A DNA stretch of 64,000 nucleotides. Source: Bacteroidota bacterium (GTDB lineage Bacteria; Bacteroidota; Bacteroidia; B-17B0; Aurantibacillaceae). A program made the translations under genes and the position numbers. The DNA lies in contig JAAFIQ010000009.1 of NCBI GenBank assembly GCA_013298715.1, forward strand, positions 83,230-147,229, written 5' to 3'. The notes beneath the pieces are model-generated. The model saw nothing but the letters and a program-made list of their open reading frames with translations. It did no database searches and was not told the DNA's origin. Positions 25,897-35,321 of this stretch are shown here, in pieces. Numbering within the stretch: position 1 is the stretch's first letter; the number at the start of each line of letters is the position of its first letter.

Positions 25897-27156
25897 TCAC
25901 CAATACCTATCACTTAAATCAAAACGTACATTTACCACATTACTAAATTTTGAACCAAAAATATAACCAATACTGCATCCGTAATTAAAATTAAAACCTG
26001 TTTCTAATTGTATTTGGCCTAACAAAATTTCATCAGATGTGGGTTCTTTTTTTCGCAAAAAGAATTGATCGTTTTGAATTTGATAACCCGCCCACAAACC
26101 AATTCTCAATCCCGTAATTGGATTAAAATTAATACTAGGGTAAATTGATGCGCTGTAATTTTTCGAGTAATTAAAATAATGCCAGCCACCCGCCGAAATG
26201 TTTACATTCCCCCATTTTTCTATTTGCCTGTACTCAATTACTAATGAATGAAGTCCAAAAAAATCGCTCGTTTTATTATTAATAGTACTATCGCGGTATT
26301 TTTGGTGGCGCCCTCCTACCCTATAGGTGAAGCGCATTTGGCGGCGTGCAGCATCTTTATATTTAAAAACATTATACTCTATTGCTGGAAAATAACTAAT
26401 GCTGTGCCATAAATTTTGTGCAGAATTTTGCGCAAAAACAGCATAGTGCCCAATTCCAATATGCTCTCCAATAGACTTGGACATGTAATGGTAATTACCA
26501 AAATTCACCACTTGCCCTCTTTTTCTTACACTATCATTTATTTGAAACTCCTGAATGTTATTATTATACCATCCGCCAAATTCTATTTTAAATTTTTCGG
26601 TAGTTCGGTTAGCATAATAAAACGAATTAATATTCAAATTTCTTGAGTATGCATTTGAATTCCCATTCAAATCTAGTGTTGGAGAGAAAGTCCAAAAATT
26701 CCATTTATCTTTAATTTTATCCGCACTTAATTGTTGCTCTTCTGCATTTACCGAAAAAGTAATTAGCGCTGCCAAAGGTGTTTTTAAAATAAAAGGCAGT
26801 AGGCCAAATCTAATTTTCTCTAACAACAAATCTCTTATCCCCGCCTCTGCAAGGTTTGCAGGGCTAGTTGTGCTTAACGTATCTTTTATGTTTTTAAATT
26901 TGTTTTCGCCTGTAAAAAATAAATCGTAATTCTGACTCCCGCCACCCGTTCCAATTCTTGTAATTAAAATATAAACGTCCGTCAAGTGTCTATCTCGCAC
27001 AAAATTTACATATGGTAATTGCTGGCGGTAATATTGCAAATCACAAAATTCGCAATCTAAAAAAACATTGGGTGCGTTTTTTCTTATGGTTGAAGTATCT
27101 TGTGAATGGGTTACTTTAACAAAAAATAAAGAGAATATTATAAGGAGTTTTTTCAA
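25897..27156 (-). CDS. Secreted/outer-membrane beta-barrel-like protein
   Basis: 419 residues from TTG 27156 (signal peptide KKLLIIFSLFFVKVTHSQ). The frame is open to ATG 27228, but a TAnnTTTG element lies at 27165-27172 and the extra residues spoil the signal peptide, so I choose the TTG. An N-terminal section with CEFC (NVFLDCEFCDLQYY) and LTDVYILITRIGTGG is followed by ~250 residues of alternating aromatic/hydrophobic beta strands (FKIEFGGWYNNNIQEF, VNISAGGWHYFNYSKNYSAS, GCSIGYIFGSKFSNVVNVRF), as in outer-membrane barrels. Function unknown. Confidence 0.65.
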   Translation of the reverse strand: MKKLLIIFSLFFVKVTHSQDTSTIRKNAPNVFLDCEFCDLQYYRQQLPYVNFVRDRHLTDVYILITRIGTGGGSQNYDLFFTGENKFKNIKDTLSTTSPANLAEAGIRDLLLEKIRFGLLPFILKTPLAALITFSVNAEEQQLSADKIKDKWNFWTFSPTLDLNGNSNAYSRNLNINSFYYANRTTEKFKIEFGGWYNNNIQEFQINDSVRKRGQVVNFGNYHYMSKSIGEHIGIGHYAVFAQNSAQNLWHSISYFPAIEYNVFKYKDAARRQMRFTYRVGGRHQKYRDSTINNKTSDFFGLHSLVIEYRQIEKWGNVNISAGGWHYFNYSKNYSASIYPSINFNPITGLRIGLWAGYQIQNDQFFLRKKEPTSDEILLGQIQLETGFNFNYGCSIGYIFGSKFSNVVNVRFDLSDRYW

Positions 27157-27164
27157 AAGGTTTA

Positions 27165-27172
27165 CAAAGGTA
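27165..27172 (-). promoter_or_regulatory. Candidate -7 element 8 nt before a TTG start
   Basis: TACCTTTG on the minus strand is a full consensus match. It lies 8 nt before TTG 27156 and inside the longer open frame, and thus helps decide the start. It belongs to the short-leader group described in the findings. Confidence 0.4.
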
Positions 27173-27245
27173 ATTTTTTTATAATGGATTTTAAGAATAT
27201 TATCATCGATTAAGAAAAACCAAAACATGCTTTAGTTATAAAGGA

Positions 27246-29474
27246 CTAAATTTTTATTCCAATGATGCATATATCGTCAACTTGCTCAAGATTACCTTTC
27301 CAGGATATGAATTGTTGATTGATTTGGTGGAATTGTTCGTTCATGGTTTTTGTGCAATTAGAGATAAGTAAATCTTCAAACTGTTTGTATTTAAACTTTT
27401 TACCTTTTGGTCCGCCAAACTGGTCGGCAAGTCCGTCAGTAAAAAGATAAAATGTTGTGGATTCCTTAACTTCGATTTGATGTGTTGTAAAAGACTTGGG
27501 GTAATCCGTTTTACCAATGGGCTGTTTATCTCCTTTTATTTCTTTTAATTCGTTGTTTTGAATGTACCAGAGTGGGTTGTTTGCACCACTCCAAAAAACC
27601 CTTTTAGTTTTAGTATTAATACTTAGTAGAGATATATCCATTCCATCTTTTACTTCCTCAGCACTTTTTTCAAAAGTTTCTAAAACTAATTCTCTTGTTT
27701 TATCAAGTATTTTACCAGTTTCTGTTACTTTAAACTCCTTTATGGCTCGGTTTAAGCAATTTGAGCAAACAACTGAAACCATTGCGCCAGGTACACCATG
27801 ACCTGTACTATCTGCGGATGCAATAAAAAAGTGTTCACCAATTATTTCAGCCCAATAAAAATCGCCTGCGACAATATCTTTTGGTACGTATAATATAAAA
27901 TTATTATTGAGATATTTGTTAATAAAGTCTGTTGGAGGTAGAATTGCTTGCTGCAAACGTTTGGCGTAAGTAATACTCTCTAAGATTTCATTTTGTTTCT
28001 CTTGAATTAAATGTTTTTGAATTTCGACTTCTGTTTTTTGTTTGGCGATTATCTTATTAGTTTTTTGACTTTTTCTTAAATTGTAAAATACTAACAGAGC
28101 GATGATTAACATAGAGAATAAACCAATAGAAATATAATTGGTTATAGTTTTTTGTTTCTTTTTTTCTTCAATATAATTTTCATTTTGTTTTTCAGCTTCC
28201 TTTTGAAATTTAATTTTCAACTGTTCTTTGGCGCTTTCTTTTTTTATTTCTTCAACGTTTAATTTATTCTTTAATTGAACAAACTTCTGAAAGTGTGAGA
28301 AAGCACTACCATAATTCCCCAAGACCGAATCTGATTGGTAACAAATTTCTTCAAGTTTTACTTCTTGTTTAAGAGATGCGTATAAGCGCATAAATTCAAG
28401 AGATTGCATGGCGTATGTTTTTGCTTTTTTGAAATCTTTTAATTTAAAATAGATACGGGCAAATTCTTGATGGCCTGTTGCAATTGCGCCAAGGTAATTC
28501 CTTTTCTTACTCTCTTTCATAAGTTCTGTTTGAACTTTTAGGGCTTCCTCGAAATGATTGAAATCAAATTCTAATAAGCTAAGCTCGTAAATTGGAGCTA
28601 AGTCTTTATTATTTTCCTCAACCAAATTTTTTGCCAACATTTTAGCATCAAGAAGTACTTTTTTTGAGTTGGTGTAATCATCTAATAATTTATAGGATTC
28701 ACCAATTCCTATTAAACAATCAATCTGACTGCTAGTGTCTTTTGCTAACTTAAATCTCTCTAAAGCATCGTTTAAAAGTATAATTGCTTTTTTTGGATGA
28801 TTAATTTTATTGTAAAATTCGCCTCCTAATAGATATCCTTTCGCAAGTCGTTTTGGATCGTTTATCTCCTTTTCCAGCTCAATACCTTTGTTGGCGTAAT
28901 TGAGAGCGTTGATGGTATCACTAATGTCGGCATAAAACCTGGCCAGCTGATGAATGTATTTTGCCATGTATATTTTAGCGTTATACTTAGTTGTGGTTTC
29001 GAGTGCATTTTTTAGTGTTTGAAGTTCTAAATATGAATCACCTTTTTTAGAATAAATAACTTGAATCGTCCTAACAACTCTAACATATTCATCCCACAAA
29101 TTTAATTTTAAATAAATTTTACTCGCTTTTTCAAGAGCTTCTACAGCTTTTTTTTGATTATAGAACTTATTATCTTGATAGTAAATAGATTTATATTCAT
29201 AAGCTTTTGCAATAGCTATTTGAAGTTTTTTTAACTGAGCAGTGTCTGTCGTTTTTTTTTGCAGATTGGTTGCTTCTTGAATTATTTTATTGCTGTATTT
29301 TAAATTATCTCCTATGTCGCAAACTTCAACAAGCTTTGATAAAAAAGTTAATCTATTATGGTTATTCTTTTCAACTTTTAATAGTTTTACCAAAGAATCT
29401 TCAACTTTATTTTGAGAAGACAATGATGAAAATGCTAGAATAAATAGTATTAGTAATTTGGTTAATTTATTCAT
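27246..29474 (-). CDS. TPR sensor with C-terminal SpoIIE-type (PP2C) phosphatase
   Basis: 742 residues. A signal peptide is followed by exported TPR repeats (~20-410; for example GYLLGGEFYNKINHPKKAII), a coiled region, one membrane segment (~440-460, YISIGLFSMLIIALLVFYN), a coiled coil, and a SpoIIE domain from ~510. Metal-site motifs are present: IVAGDFYW, ADSTGHGVPGAM, DGMDISLL and LFTDGLADQFGG. It is probably a membrane receptor that dephosphorylates an anti-sigma antagonist or similar partner in response to an envelope signal. A closely related gene lies at 54759. No anti-sigma or antagonist gene is adjacent. Confidence 0.88.
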   Translation of the reverse strand: MNKLTKLLILFILAFSSLSSQNKVEDSLVKLLKVEKNNHNRLTFLSKLVEVCDIGDNLKYSNKIIQEATNLQKKTTDTAQLKKLQIAIAKAYEYKSIYYQDNKFYNQKKAVEALEKASKIYLKLNLWDEYVRVVRTIQVIYSKKGDSYLELQTLKNALETTTKYNAKIYMAKYIHQLARFYADISDTINALNYANKGIELEKEINDPKRLAKGYLLGGEFYNKINHPKKAIILLNDALERFKLAKDTSSQIDCLIGIGESYKLLDDYTNSKKVLLDAKMLAKNLVEENNKDLAPIYELSLLEFDFNHFEEALKVQTELMKESKKRNYLGAIATGHQEFARIYFKLKDFKKAKTYAMQSLEFMRLYASLKQEVKLEEICYQSDSVLGNYGSAFSHFQKFVQLKNKLNVEEIKKESAKEQLKIKFQKEAEKQNENYIEEKKKQKTITNYISIGLFSMLIIALLVFYNLRKSQKTNKIIAKQKTEVEIQKHLIQEKQNEILESITYAKRLQQAILPPTDFINKYLNNNFILYVPKDIVAGDFYWAEIIGEHFFIASADSTGHGVPGAMVSVVCSNCLNRAIKEFKVTETGKILDKTRELVLETFEKSAEEVKDGMDISLLSINTKTKRVFWSGANNPLWYIQNNELKEIKGDKQPIGKTDYPKSFTTHQIEVKESTTFYLFTDGLADQFGGPKGKKFKYKQFEDLLISNCTKTMNEQFHQINQQFISWKGNLEQVDDICIIGIKI

Positions 29475-29730
29475 GTCTTAAATATAATCAATTTCAAGAT
29501 TGTAATAGATTTATACTTTTTTACACTTTAATTTCTAGGTTTTTAAATTTCCATTATAACTCTTTAATAATAAAATTCTGTTTCCTTTAATTTGAGTTGT
29601 TGCTCTTGATTCCATTTTAATCTTTTAGTTAAAACTACTTCAGCCTTTTTATCGTCAGTTTACTATTGCAACTTAATTTTCACAATTAACTTGCAACATT
29701 TATGTTAATTTACCGCATTTTTACTTAAAT

Positions 29731-29764
29731 TTTGTTTGAAAAATGCAAAAAAAACGTAAGTTTG
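29731..29764 (+). promoter_or_regulatory. Promoter of the apt operon
   Basis: A TTTG (29735-29738, preceded by another TTTG) is followed after 18 nt by TAAGTTTG (29757-29764), fitting the Bacteroidota -33/-7 arrangement. The apt TTG start is only 7 nt further on, so the transcript would be leaderless or nearly so. The rest of the 297-nt gap 29475-29771 is AT-rich with no gene. Confidence 0.6.
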
Positions 29765-29771
29765 TAAGCCT

Positions 29772-30302
29772 TTGCAAAATTTAGAAACTCATATAAAAAA
29801 CACTATCCGTGATGTGCCTGATTTTCCGAAACCAGGTATATTGTTTAAAGACATTACCCCAATTTTTTATAATCAAGAATTGTGTAGTGCTATAACCGAT
29901 GATTTTATTGCAAAATTACCATCAAAACCTGATGCCATTGTAGGCATTGAAAGTCGTGGATTTTTGTTTGGGTTTTTAGTTGCCAATAAACTCGGGATTC
30001 CATTTGTATTAGTGCGTAAAGCGGGCAAACTACCATACAAAACAGTTAGTTACGAATATAGCCTAGAGTATGGCACCGCAAAAATAGAAATGCACGAAGA
30101 CGCTTTACAAAAAAACTGGAACGTAATCATTCACGATGATTTATTGGCAACAGGAGGAACAGCAGAAGCAGTGGCAGTTTTAGTAAAAAAATTAGGAGCA
30201 AACGTAGCGGGATTTACGTTTGTGGTAGGTTTAAACTTTTTAAACGGAAAAAATAAATTAATTAATCATTCAAATAATATCACATGTCTAGTTCAGTATT
30301 AG
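29772..30302 (+). CDS. apt: Adenine phosphoribosyltransferase
   Basis: 176 residues from a TTG start (MQNLETHIKNTIRDVPDFPK). The family segment PGILFKDITPIF, the adenine/ribose region GIESRGFLFGFLVANKLGIP, KAGKLPYKT, and the PRPP-binding loop VIIHDDLLATGGTAEA are all present. It salvages adenine to AMP. No in-frame ATG exists near the expected N-terminus, which supports TTG. The 3' end overlaps the acyl-CoA dehydrogenase start by 19 nt, indicating one operon. Confidence 0.95.
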   Translation: MQNLETHIKNTIRDVPDFPKPGILFKDITPIFYNQELCSAITDDFIAKLPSKPDAIVGIESRGFLFGFLVANKLGIPFVLVRKAGKLPYKTVSYEYSLEYGTAKIEMHEDALQKNWNVIIHDDLLATGGTAEAVAVLVKKLGANVAGFTFVVGLNFLNGKNKLINHSNNITCLVQY

Positions 30303-31453
30303 AAAACAGTACCGTAAGTTTTGCAAAAAACGAAAACCAAGTTATGATTGCGGATATGATTCGCAAATTTGGTAAAGAACACATACACCCAAAATTAATG
30401 GAATGGGATGAAAGTCAAGAATTCCCTATTGACGTATTTAAAAAACTAGGAGAGCTAGGTTTAATGGGTGTTTTAGTGCCAACAGAATATGGCGGAAGCG
30501 GGTTTAGTTACACTGAATACGTTACAGCTATAACTGAATTAGGAAGTATTTGTGGTTCCATTGCCTTATCTATGGCGGCACACAACAGTTTGTGTACTGG
30601 CCACATTTTAGCCTTTGGAAACGAAGAACAAAAGAAAAAATACTTACCAAAATTAGCTACTGCTGAGTGGATTGGTGCTTGGGGATTAACAGAAGCAAAT
30701 ACAGGAAGCGATGCCATGCGCATGCAATGCGTTGCGAAGCAAGATGGCGATTATTGGGTAATAAACGGAACCAAAAACTGGATAACTCATGGTATTAGTG
30801 GCAACGTAGCAGTTGTATTGGCGCGCACTGGAGAATTGTTAGATAGCAATGGTATTACAGCCTTTATAGTTGAAAGAACAACACCAGGTTTTAGAGGTGG
30901 TAAAAAAGAAAACAAATTAGGAATGCGCGCCAGCGAAACAGCTGAATTAATTTTTGAAAATTGCCGCATACACAAATCGCAAATTTTAGGTAATGTTGGT
31001 GATGGTTTTAAACAAGCCATGAAAGTGTTAGATGGCGGACGTATTAGCATTGCTGCATTAAGTTTAGGTATTGCCAAAGGTGCTTTAGATGCAAGCGTTA
31101 AATACGCAAAAGAACGCCAACAATTTGGCCAACCAATTGCAAATTTTCAAGGCATTTCGTTTAAATTAGCAGATATGGCAACCGAGTACGAAGCTGCTGA
31201 ATTACTTACTTTAAACGCTGCTCATCTAAAAAATAGCGGACAAAAAGTAACAACAGCAGGCGCCATGGCTAAGTATTACGCAAGCGAAGTATGTGTAAAA
31301 GCAGCAACAGAAGCGGTGCAAATTTTTGGTGGCTATGGTTATACAAAAGATTTCCCGGTAGAAAAATTTTACCGCGATAGTAAATTGTGCACTATTGGCG
31401 AAGGTACCAGCGAAATTCAAAAATTGGTAATTGCAAGAGAATTATTGAAATAA
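30284..31453 (+). CDS. Acyl-CoA dehydrogenase
   Basis: 389 residues, the usual length. N-terminal helical domain, then the FAD/substrate signatures WGLTEANTGSDAMRM, NGTKNWITHG and RQQFGQPIANFQGISFKLAD. The C-terminal domain carries QIFGGYGYTKDFPVEKFYRD and the catalytic-base segment TIGEGTSEIQKLVIARELL, which resembles short/medium-chain (butyryl-type) enzymes. It oxidises acyl-CoA to enoyl-CoA and passes electrons to ETF. Translationally overlapping with apt, which is an odd pairing of salvage and catabolism. Confidence 0.95.
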   Translation: MSSSVLENSTVSFAKNENQVMIADMIRKFGKEHIHPKLMEWDESQEFPIDVFKKLGELGLMGVLVPTEYGGSGFSYTEYVTAITELGSICGSIALSMAAHNSLCTGHILAFGNEEQKKKYLPKLATAEWIGAWGLTEANTGSDAMRMQCVAKQDGDYWVINGTKNWITHGISGNVAVVLARTGELLDSNGITAFIVERTTPGFRGGKKENKLGMRASETAELIFENCRIHKSQILGNVGDGFKQAMKVLDGGRISIAALSLGIAKGALDASVKYAKERQQFGQPIANFQGISFKLADMATEYEAAELLTLNAAHLKNSGQKVTTAGAMAKYYASEVCVKAATEAVQIFGGYGYTKDFPVEKFYRDSKLCTIGEGTSEIQKLVIARELLK

Positions 31454-31487
31454 GATTTTAGAAATAAGATTTTTAAAAGAATCATTC

Positions 31488-31518
31488 AAAACCGCTTTAT
31501 AAATAAGGCGGTTTTTTT
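31488..31518 (+). terminator. Terminator after the acyl-CoA dehydrogenase gene
   Basis: AAACCGCTTTAT / ATAAGGCGGTTT stem (one bulge/mismatch) followed by a T-run, about 35 nt after the stop codon. Confidence 0.85.
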
Positions 31519-31631
31519 GTTTATTATGCTTCAAATAGGTTGCTATCAAAAAAGAGTTGAGTAGTTTATACCTATAATTGATTTCATTACAAAAACGAAT
31601 GAAACCAGATAAGCATTTACTAAAAAATCCG

Positions 31632-31639
31632 TATTTTTG
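31632..31639 (+). promoter_or_regulatory. Candidate -7 element of pdhB
   Basis: TATTTTTG matches TAnnTTTG and is 24 nt before the ATG at 31664. -33 element not evident. Confidence 0.4.
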
Positions 31640-31663
31640 AATTCTAACTATTAATTGTGCTAA

Positions 31664-32647
31664 ATGAAAACTGTAGAATTTAGAGAAGCCTTACGCGAAG
31701 CCATGAGCGAAGAAATGCGCCGCGACCCAAATATTTTTTTAATGGGAGAAGAAGTTGCCGAATACAACGGCGCTTATAAAGTAAGTAAAGGTATGCTGGC
31801 TGAATTTGGCGAGAAGCGAATAATAGATACACCTATTGCAGAGCTAGGTTTTGCAGGTATTGGTGTTGGCGCGGCTTGTAATGGTTTACGCCCAATAATT
31901 GAATTTATGACCTTTAACTTTAGTTTAGTAGCAATAGACCAAGTAATTAATAGTGCAGCTAAAATTTATAGTATGAGTGGTGGCCAATACAATTGCCCAA
32001 TTGTGTTTCGTGGACCAACCGCAAGCGCTGGTATGTTAAGCTCGCAGCACTCGCAAGCGTTTGAAAATTGGTATGCAAATTGCCCTGGTTTAAAAGTTGT
32101 AGTGCCCAGTAATCCTTACGATGCTAAAGGACTTTTAAAATCTTCTATCCGCGATAACGACCCAGTAATTTTTATGGAGAGCGAGCAAATGTATGGTGAT
32201 AAAGGCGAAATTCCAGAAGAAGAATACATTATTCCACTTGGCGTGGCAGATATAAAAAGACAAGGCACCGACGTTACCATTGTAAGCTTTGGAAAAATAT
32301 TAAAAGTTGCCGCGACAGCTGCTATAGAATTGGAAAAAGAAGGCATTAGTGTTGAATTAATCGATTTACGCACAGTTAGGCCTATTGATTACGATACCGT
32401 AATTAACTCAGTTAAAAAAACAAACCGCCTAGTGGTGGTTGAAGAGGCTTGGCCATTAGCCAGCATTAGCAGCGAAATTGCATTTATGGTTCAAAAGAAA
32501 GCCTTTGATTATTTAGATGCTCCTGTAACCCGCATTACTACAGCCGATACACCATTGCCTTACGCACCAACTTTAATTGAAGCAAGCTTACCAAGTGTTG
32601 CAAAAGTTATTAAAGCTGTTAAGGAAGTAATGTATGTAACTAAATAA
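31664..32647 (+). CDS. pdhB: Pyruvate dehydrogenase E1 component, beta subunit
   Basis: 327 residues. It starts with the family N-terminus (KTVEFREALREAMSEEMRRD) and contains FLMGEEVAEYNGAYKVSKGM, IDTPIAELGFAGIGVGAA, FRGPTASAGMLSSQHSQAFE, KVVVPSNPYDAKGLLKSSIR and the C-terminal transketolase domain (VELIDLRTVRPIDYDT). With the alpha subunit it decarboxylates pyruvate using thiamine diphosphate in the PDH complex. The alpha and E2 genes are not adjacent; the following gene, one base downstream, is a glycosyltransferase. Confidence 0.95.
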   Translation: MKTVEFREALREAMSEEMRRDPNIFLMGEEVAEYNGAYKVSKGMLAEFGEKRIIDTPIAELGFAGIGVGAACNGLRPIIEFMTFNFSLVAIDQVINSAAKIYSMSGGQYNCPIVFRGPTASAGMLSSQHSQAFENWYANCPGLKVVVPSNPYDAKGLLKSSIRDNDPVIFMESEQMYGDKGEIPEEEYIIPLGVADIKRQGTDVTIVSFGKILKVAATAAIELEKEGISVELIDLRTVRPIDYDTVINSVKKTNRLVVVEEAWPLASISSEIAFMVQKKAFDYLDAPVTRITTADTPLPYAPTLIEASLPSVAKVIKAVKEVMYVTK

Positions 32648-32648
32648 T

Positions 32649-33791
32649 ATGCGAATAGCTCTTATTACCGATGGTGTTTGGCCTTACGTAATGGGCGGTA
32701 TGCAAAAACATTCGTTTTACCTTTGCAAGTATTTTGCAAAAGATAAAATTCAAGTCGATTTATTTCATTTTAATGATAGTAAGTTCGACATTACTAAACT
32801 TGAATTTTTTTCGGACGAAGAAAAAAAATATATTACATCCTATATTGTTCCTTTTCCCAAAGCTGGCAAACTCCCTGGGCATTACATTAAAAATTCTAAA
32901 CGTCATTCAAAGTTAATTTATAATATTATAAAAGATAAACTCAGCTCTTATAATTTTATTTACAGCAAAGGCTTTACAGCTTGGCATTTAATTAATTTAA
33001 AGCACGCTGGTAAAATTAACTGTTGCCCAATTGGTGTAAAATTTCATGGCTATGAAATGTTTCAAAAACCACCCAATTTTAAAATTTATTTACAGCAAGT
33101 TTTTTTATTACGCAAACCTGTTAAAGACCTGAGTTTAAAAGCAGATATAGTTTTTAGTTACGGTGGAAAAATTACCGAAATTATAAAAACTATAGGTGTT
33201 CCGCCCTCAAAAATTATTGAATTACCAAGCGGTGTGGAGCAGGAGTTTGTTGCTGAAAATTATTCTCTAACAAAACAACCTATTAATTTTTTATATTTAG
33301 GACGTTATGAACGCAGAAAAGGAATTGAAGAAATAAATAGCGCAATAAAAAATAGTATTGCAACAAACAATACAAATTGTGTGTATAATTTTATTGGAAA
33401 TATTCCTCAAGAAAAAAAAATAAAATCAGAACATGTAAATTATTTTGGAGAAATACGAGACAAAACAAAATTACTTAGTTTAATAAAAGAGAACGATGTG
33501 TTGCTTTGCCCAAGTTACAGCGAAGGAATGCCCAATGTAATTTTAGAAGCTATGAGCAATGGCCTAACTGTGCTTTGCACCAATGTTGGCGCTAACGGTG
33601 TACTTGTAAATATTAGCAATGGTTTTATGATTGAAGCATGCAATGCAAGTAGTTTAGAAAAAAAAATAAATGAAATAAGTAACTTGCCAAGCGCCGAAAT
33701 TGATTTGAAAAAACAAAACGCACTCACAACAATAAAAGAAAAATTTATTTGGGAGAAATTAATAGCTCAACTATTATCAAAAATAAATTAG
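32649..33791 (+). CDS. Family 4-type glycosyltransferase
   Basis: 380 residues with the GT-B fold. The N-terminal Rossmann domain has the acceptor-loop glycine motif (DGVWPYVMGGMQKHSFYL); the C-terminal domain has FLYLGRYERRKGIEEI and the nucleotide-sugar motif E-x7-E in PSYSEGMPNVILEAMSNGL. It transfers a sugar from a nucleotide-sugar donor, most likely in cell-surface polysaccharide or glycoprotein synthesis; acceptor and sugar cannot be told. Starts one base after the pdhB stop, so the two share a transcript. Confidence 0.9.
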   Translation: MRIALITDGVWPYVMGGMQKHSFYLCKYFAKDKIQVDLFHFNDSKFDITKLEFFSDEEKKYITSYIVPFPKAGKLPGHYIKNSKRHSKLIYNIIKDKLSSYNFIYSKGFTAWHLINLKHAGKINCCPIGVKFHGYEMFQKPPNFKIYLQQVFLLRKPVKDLSLKADIVFSYGGKITEIIKTIGVPPSKIIELPSGVEQEFVAENYSLTKQPINFLYLGRYERRKGIEEINSAIKNSIATNNTNCVYNFIGNIPQEKKIKSEHVNYFGEIRDKTKLLSLIKENDVLLCPSYSEGMPNVILEAMSNGLTVLCTNVGANGVLVNISNGFMIEACNASSLEKKINEISNLPSAEIDLKKQNALTTIKEKFIWEKLIAQLLSKIN

Positions 33792-33808
33792 AGATTCAAC
33801 ATCAACGA

Positions 33809-34465
33809 TTAATTCAAAAAATCAAGTTTAATACCAAAATTTTCAATCTCTTTCAAATTTTGTGGAGTAAAATTATTTTTGTTAGAAATATGGAGCATCT
33901 TCAAATTTTTAAGATGATTTACATCTTTCAACTTTAAATTAATCGGATTTTTTTGAAGAAAAATTTCTTGCAGTTGCGGTAAATCGTTCAAATGTTTTGG
34001 CGCACTTTTAAGAGAATTATTTTCTAAATGCAACTTTTTTAAATTGGGCAATTGTTTTAGCTGCACTAAACTTCTATCAATATTAAGATTTGGTTCTGAT
34101 TCTAAAAAAAGTTCTTCTAAGTTTTTTAAATTCGCTATTTGTTTTGGTATCACTTTAAAATCATTTCCACTGAGGTTAAGCACTCTAATATTCCTCAATT
34201 CAAAAATACTTTTAGGAATTTCAGATAAATGATCATTGCTCAAGTTTAATTCTTGTAAATTTTTAAAATTGGCTAGTTTAGAATAATCCTCTTGCTTTAA
34301 TTGCTGGTTGCTTAAATTTAGCTTAAAAACCTTATCTGGGTTAGAAAGTGCTTCTTTTATATCGGTAAATTCCTTTAATTCTAAAGAATCACTTATTTGT
34401 GCTTTAAATGATTGTATTCCACCAAAAAAGAAAAGGAAAGCTAGTATTTTAGTCGTATAGTTCAT
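33809..34465 (-). CDS. Secreted leucine-rich-repeat protein
   Basis: 218 residues. The signal peptide is ILAFLFFFGGIQSFKAQ. Six or so LRR units of 22-24 residues run from ~45 to ~200: NLQELNLSNDHLSEIPKSIF, NIRVLNLSGNDFKVIPKQIA, NLEELFLESEPNLNI, NLKKLHLENNSLKSAPKHLN and LQEIFLQKNPINL. It provides a binding surface; the partner is unknown. Convergent with the glycosyltransferase gene (17-nt gap). Confidence 0.88.
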   Translation of the reverse strand: MNYTTKILAFLFFFGGIQSFKAQISDSLELKEFTDIKEALSNPDKVFKLNLSNQQLKQEDYSKLANFKNLQELNLSNDHLSEIPKSIFELRNIRVLNLSGNDFKVIPKQIANLKNLEELFLESEPNLNIDRSLVQLKQLPNLKKLHLENNSLKSAPKHLNDLPQLQEIFLQKNPINLKLKDVNHLKNLKMLHISNKNNFTPQNLKEIENFGIKLDFLN

Positions 34466-34561
34466 TGATGGGGCTTTTAGTTTTAAGTGTTGTTACTAAT
34501 TAAACAAATCAAACTTCATTAATGTTTAAGATAAAACCAATCCTAATGTTAAATTTCGACT

Positions 34562-34598
34562 AAAAAAAACTCCCTTGTAATTTTTTACAAAGGAGTTT
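34562..34598 (-). terminator. Terminator of the prs-rplY operon
   Basis: On the minus strand AAACTCCTTTGTAA / TTACAAGGGAGTTT forms a long stem ending in a T-run, about 20 nt after rplY. Confidence 0.9.
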
Positions 34599-34621
34599 AA
34601 CTTATTTAATTCTATACTAAG

Positions 34622-35239
34622 TTATTTTTTAGCAGGTGCAGCTTTTGCAGCAGGTGCAGCACCTTTTGCAGCCGGAGCTTCTTCTACAGTAACTACGTTA
34701 CGTGTTGTTTGAACGCTTACTACAGAAATATTTTTTGGGTGTAGTAATGTTAAACCATCCACATTAATATCGCCAGCAGCAATACCTTTACCAATTGTAA
34801 GAGGGGTAATGTCTAATTCAATATTAGCAGGAATTTTAGAAATTAAACCACGTACTTTTACTTTACGTAACTTTAAAACTAATTTACCACCTGCTTTTAC
34901 ACCTTCACTTTGCCCAACTGTTTTAATAGGAATTTGAACAGATACTGGTTTATCTTCACTCACCAATAAAAAGTCAGCATGAATTAATCTGTCTGTTAAG
35001 CGATGAAATTGTGCTTCTTGTAAAATTGTTTTATATTTTTTCCCATCTAAATCTACCTCAACCAAATTAGTTTCTGGTGTGTAAATAATGTGTTTAAACG
35101 CACGCTCATCAGCGCTAAAGTGAGTTTGCTCACCTGCTCCATAAATTACGCAAGGCACATGCCCTTTGTCGCGCAATGCTTTTGCGTCTACTTTCCCTAC
35201 GTTCGCTCTTGTCGAACCGCTCAATTGTACTGTTTTCAT
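34622..35239 (-). CDS. rplY: 50S ribosomal protein L25 (general stress protein Ctc type)
   Basis: 205 residues, the long TL5/CTC form. The N-terminal L25 domain has LSGSTRANVGKVDAKALRDK, HVPCVIYGAGEQTHFS, ILQEAQFHRLTDRLIHADFL. A C-terminal beta domain (~100-190) follows, then an Ala/Pro/Lys-rich tail (APAAKGAAPAAKAAPAKK) usual in Bacteroidota. It binds 5S rRNA in the large subunit. Downstream of prs with an 82-nt gap, a common bacterial pairing, and closed by a strong terminator. Confidence 0.95.
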   Translation of the reverse strand: MKTVQLSGSTRANVGKVDAKALRDKGHVPCVIYGAGEQTHFSADERAFKHIIYTPETNLVEVDLDGKKYKTILQEAQFHRLTDRLIHADFLLVSEDKPVSVQIPIKTVGQSEGVKAGGKLVLKLRKVKVRGLISKIPANIELDITPLTIGKGIAAGDINVDGLTLLHPKNISVVSVQTTRNVVTVEEAPAAKGAAPAAKAAPAKK

Positions 35240-35321
35240 TTTTTCTTTTTTTTAATTTTAATTGTTGGTCGTTGTCCGCTTCAACTTCAAACAATTGTTT
35301 ATATTTTTTTGCGGATAAAAT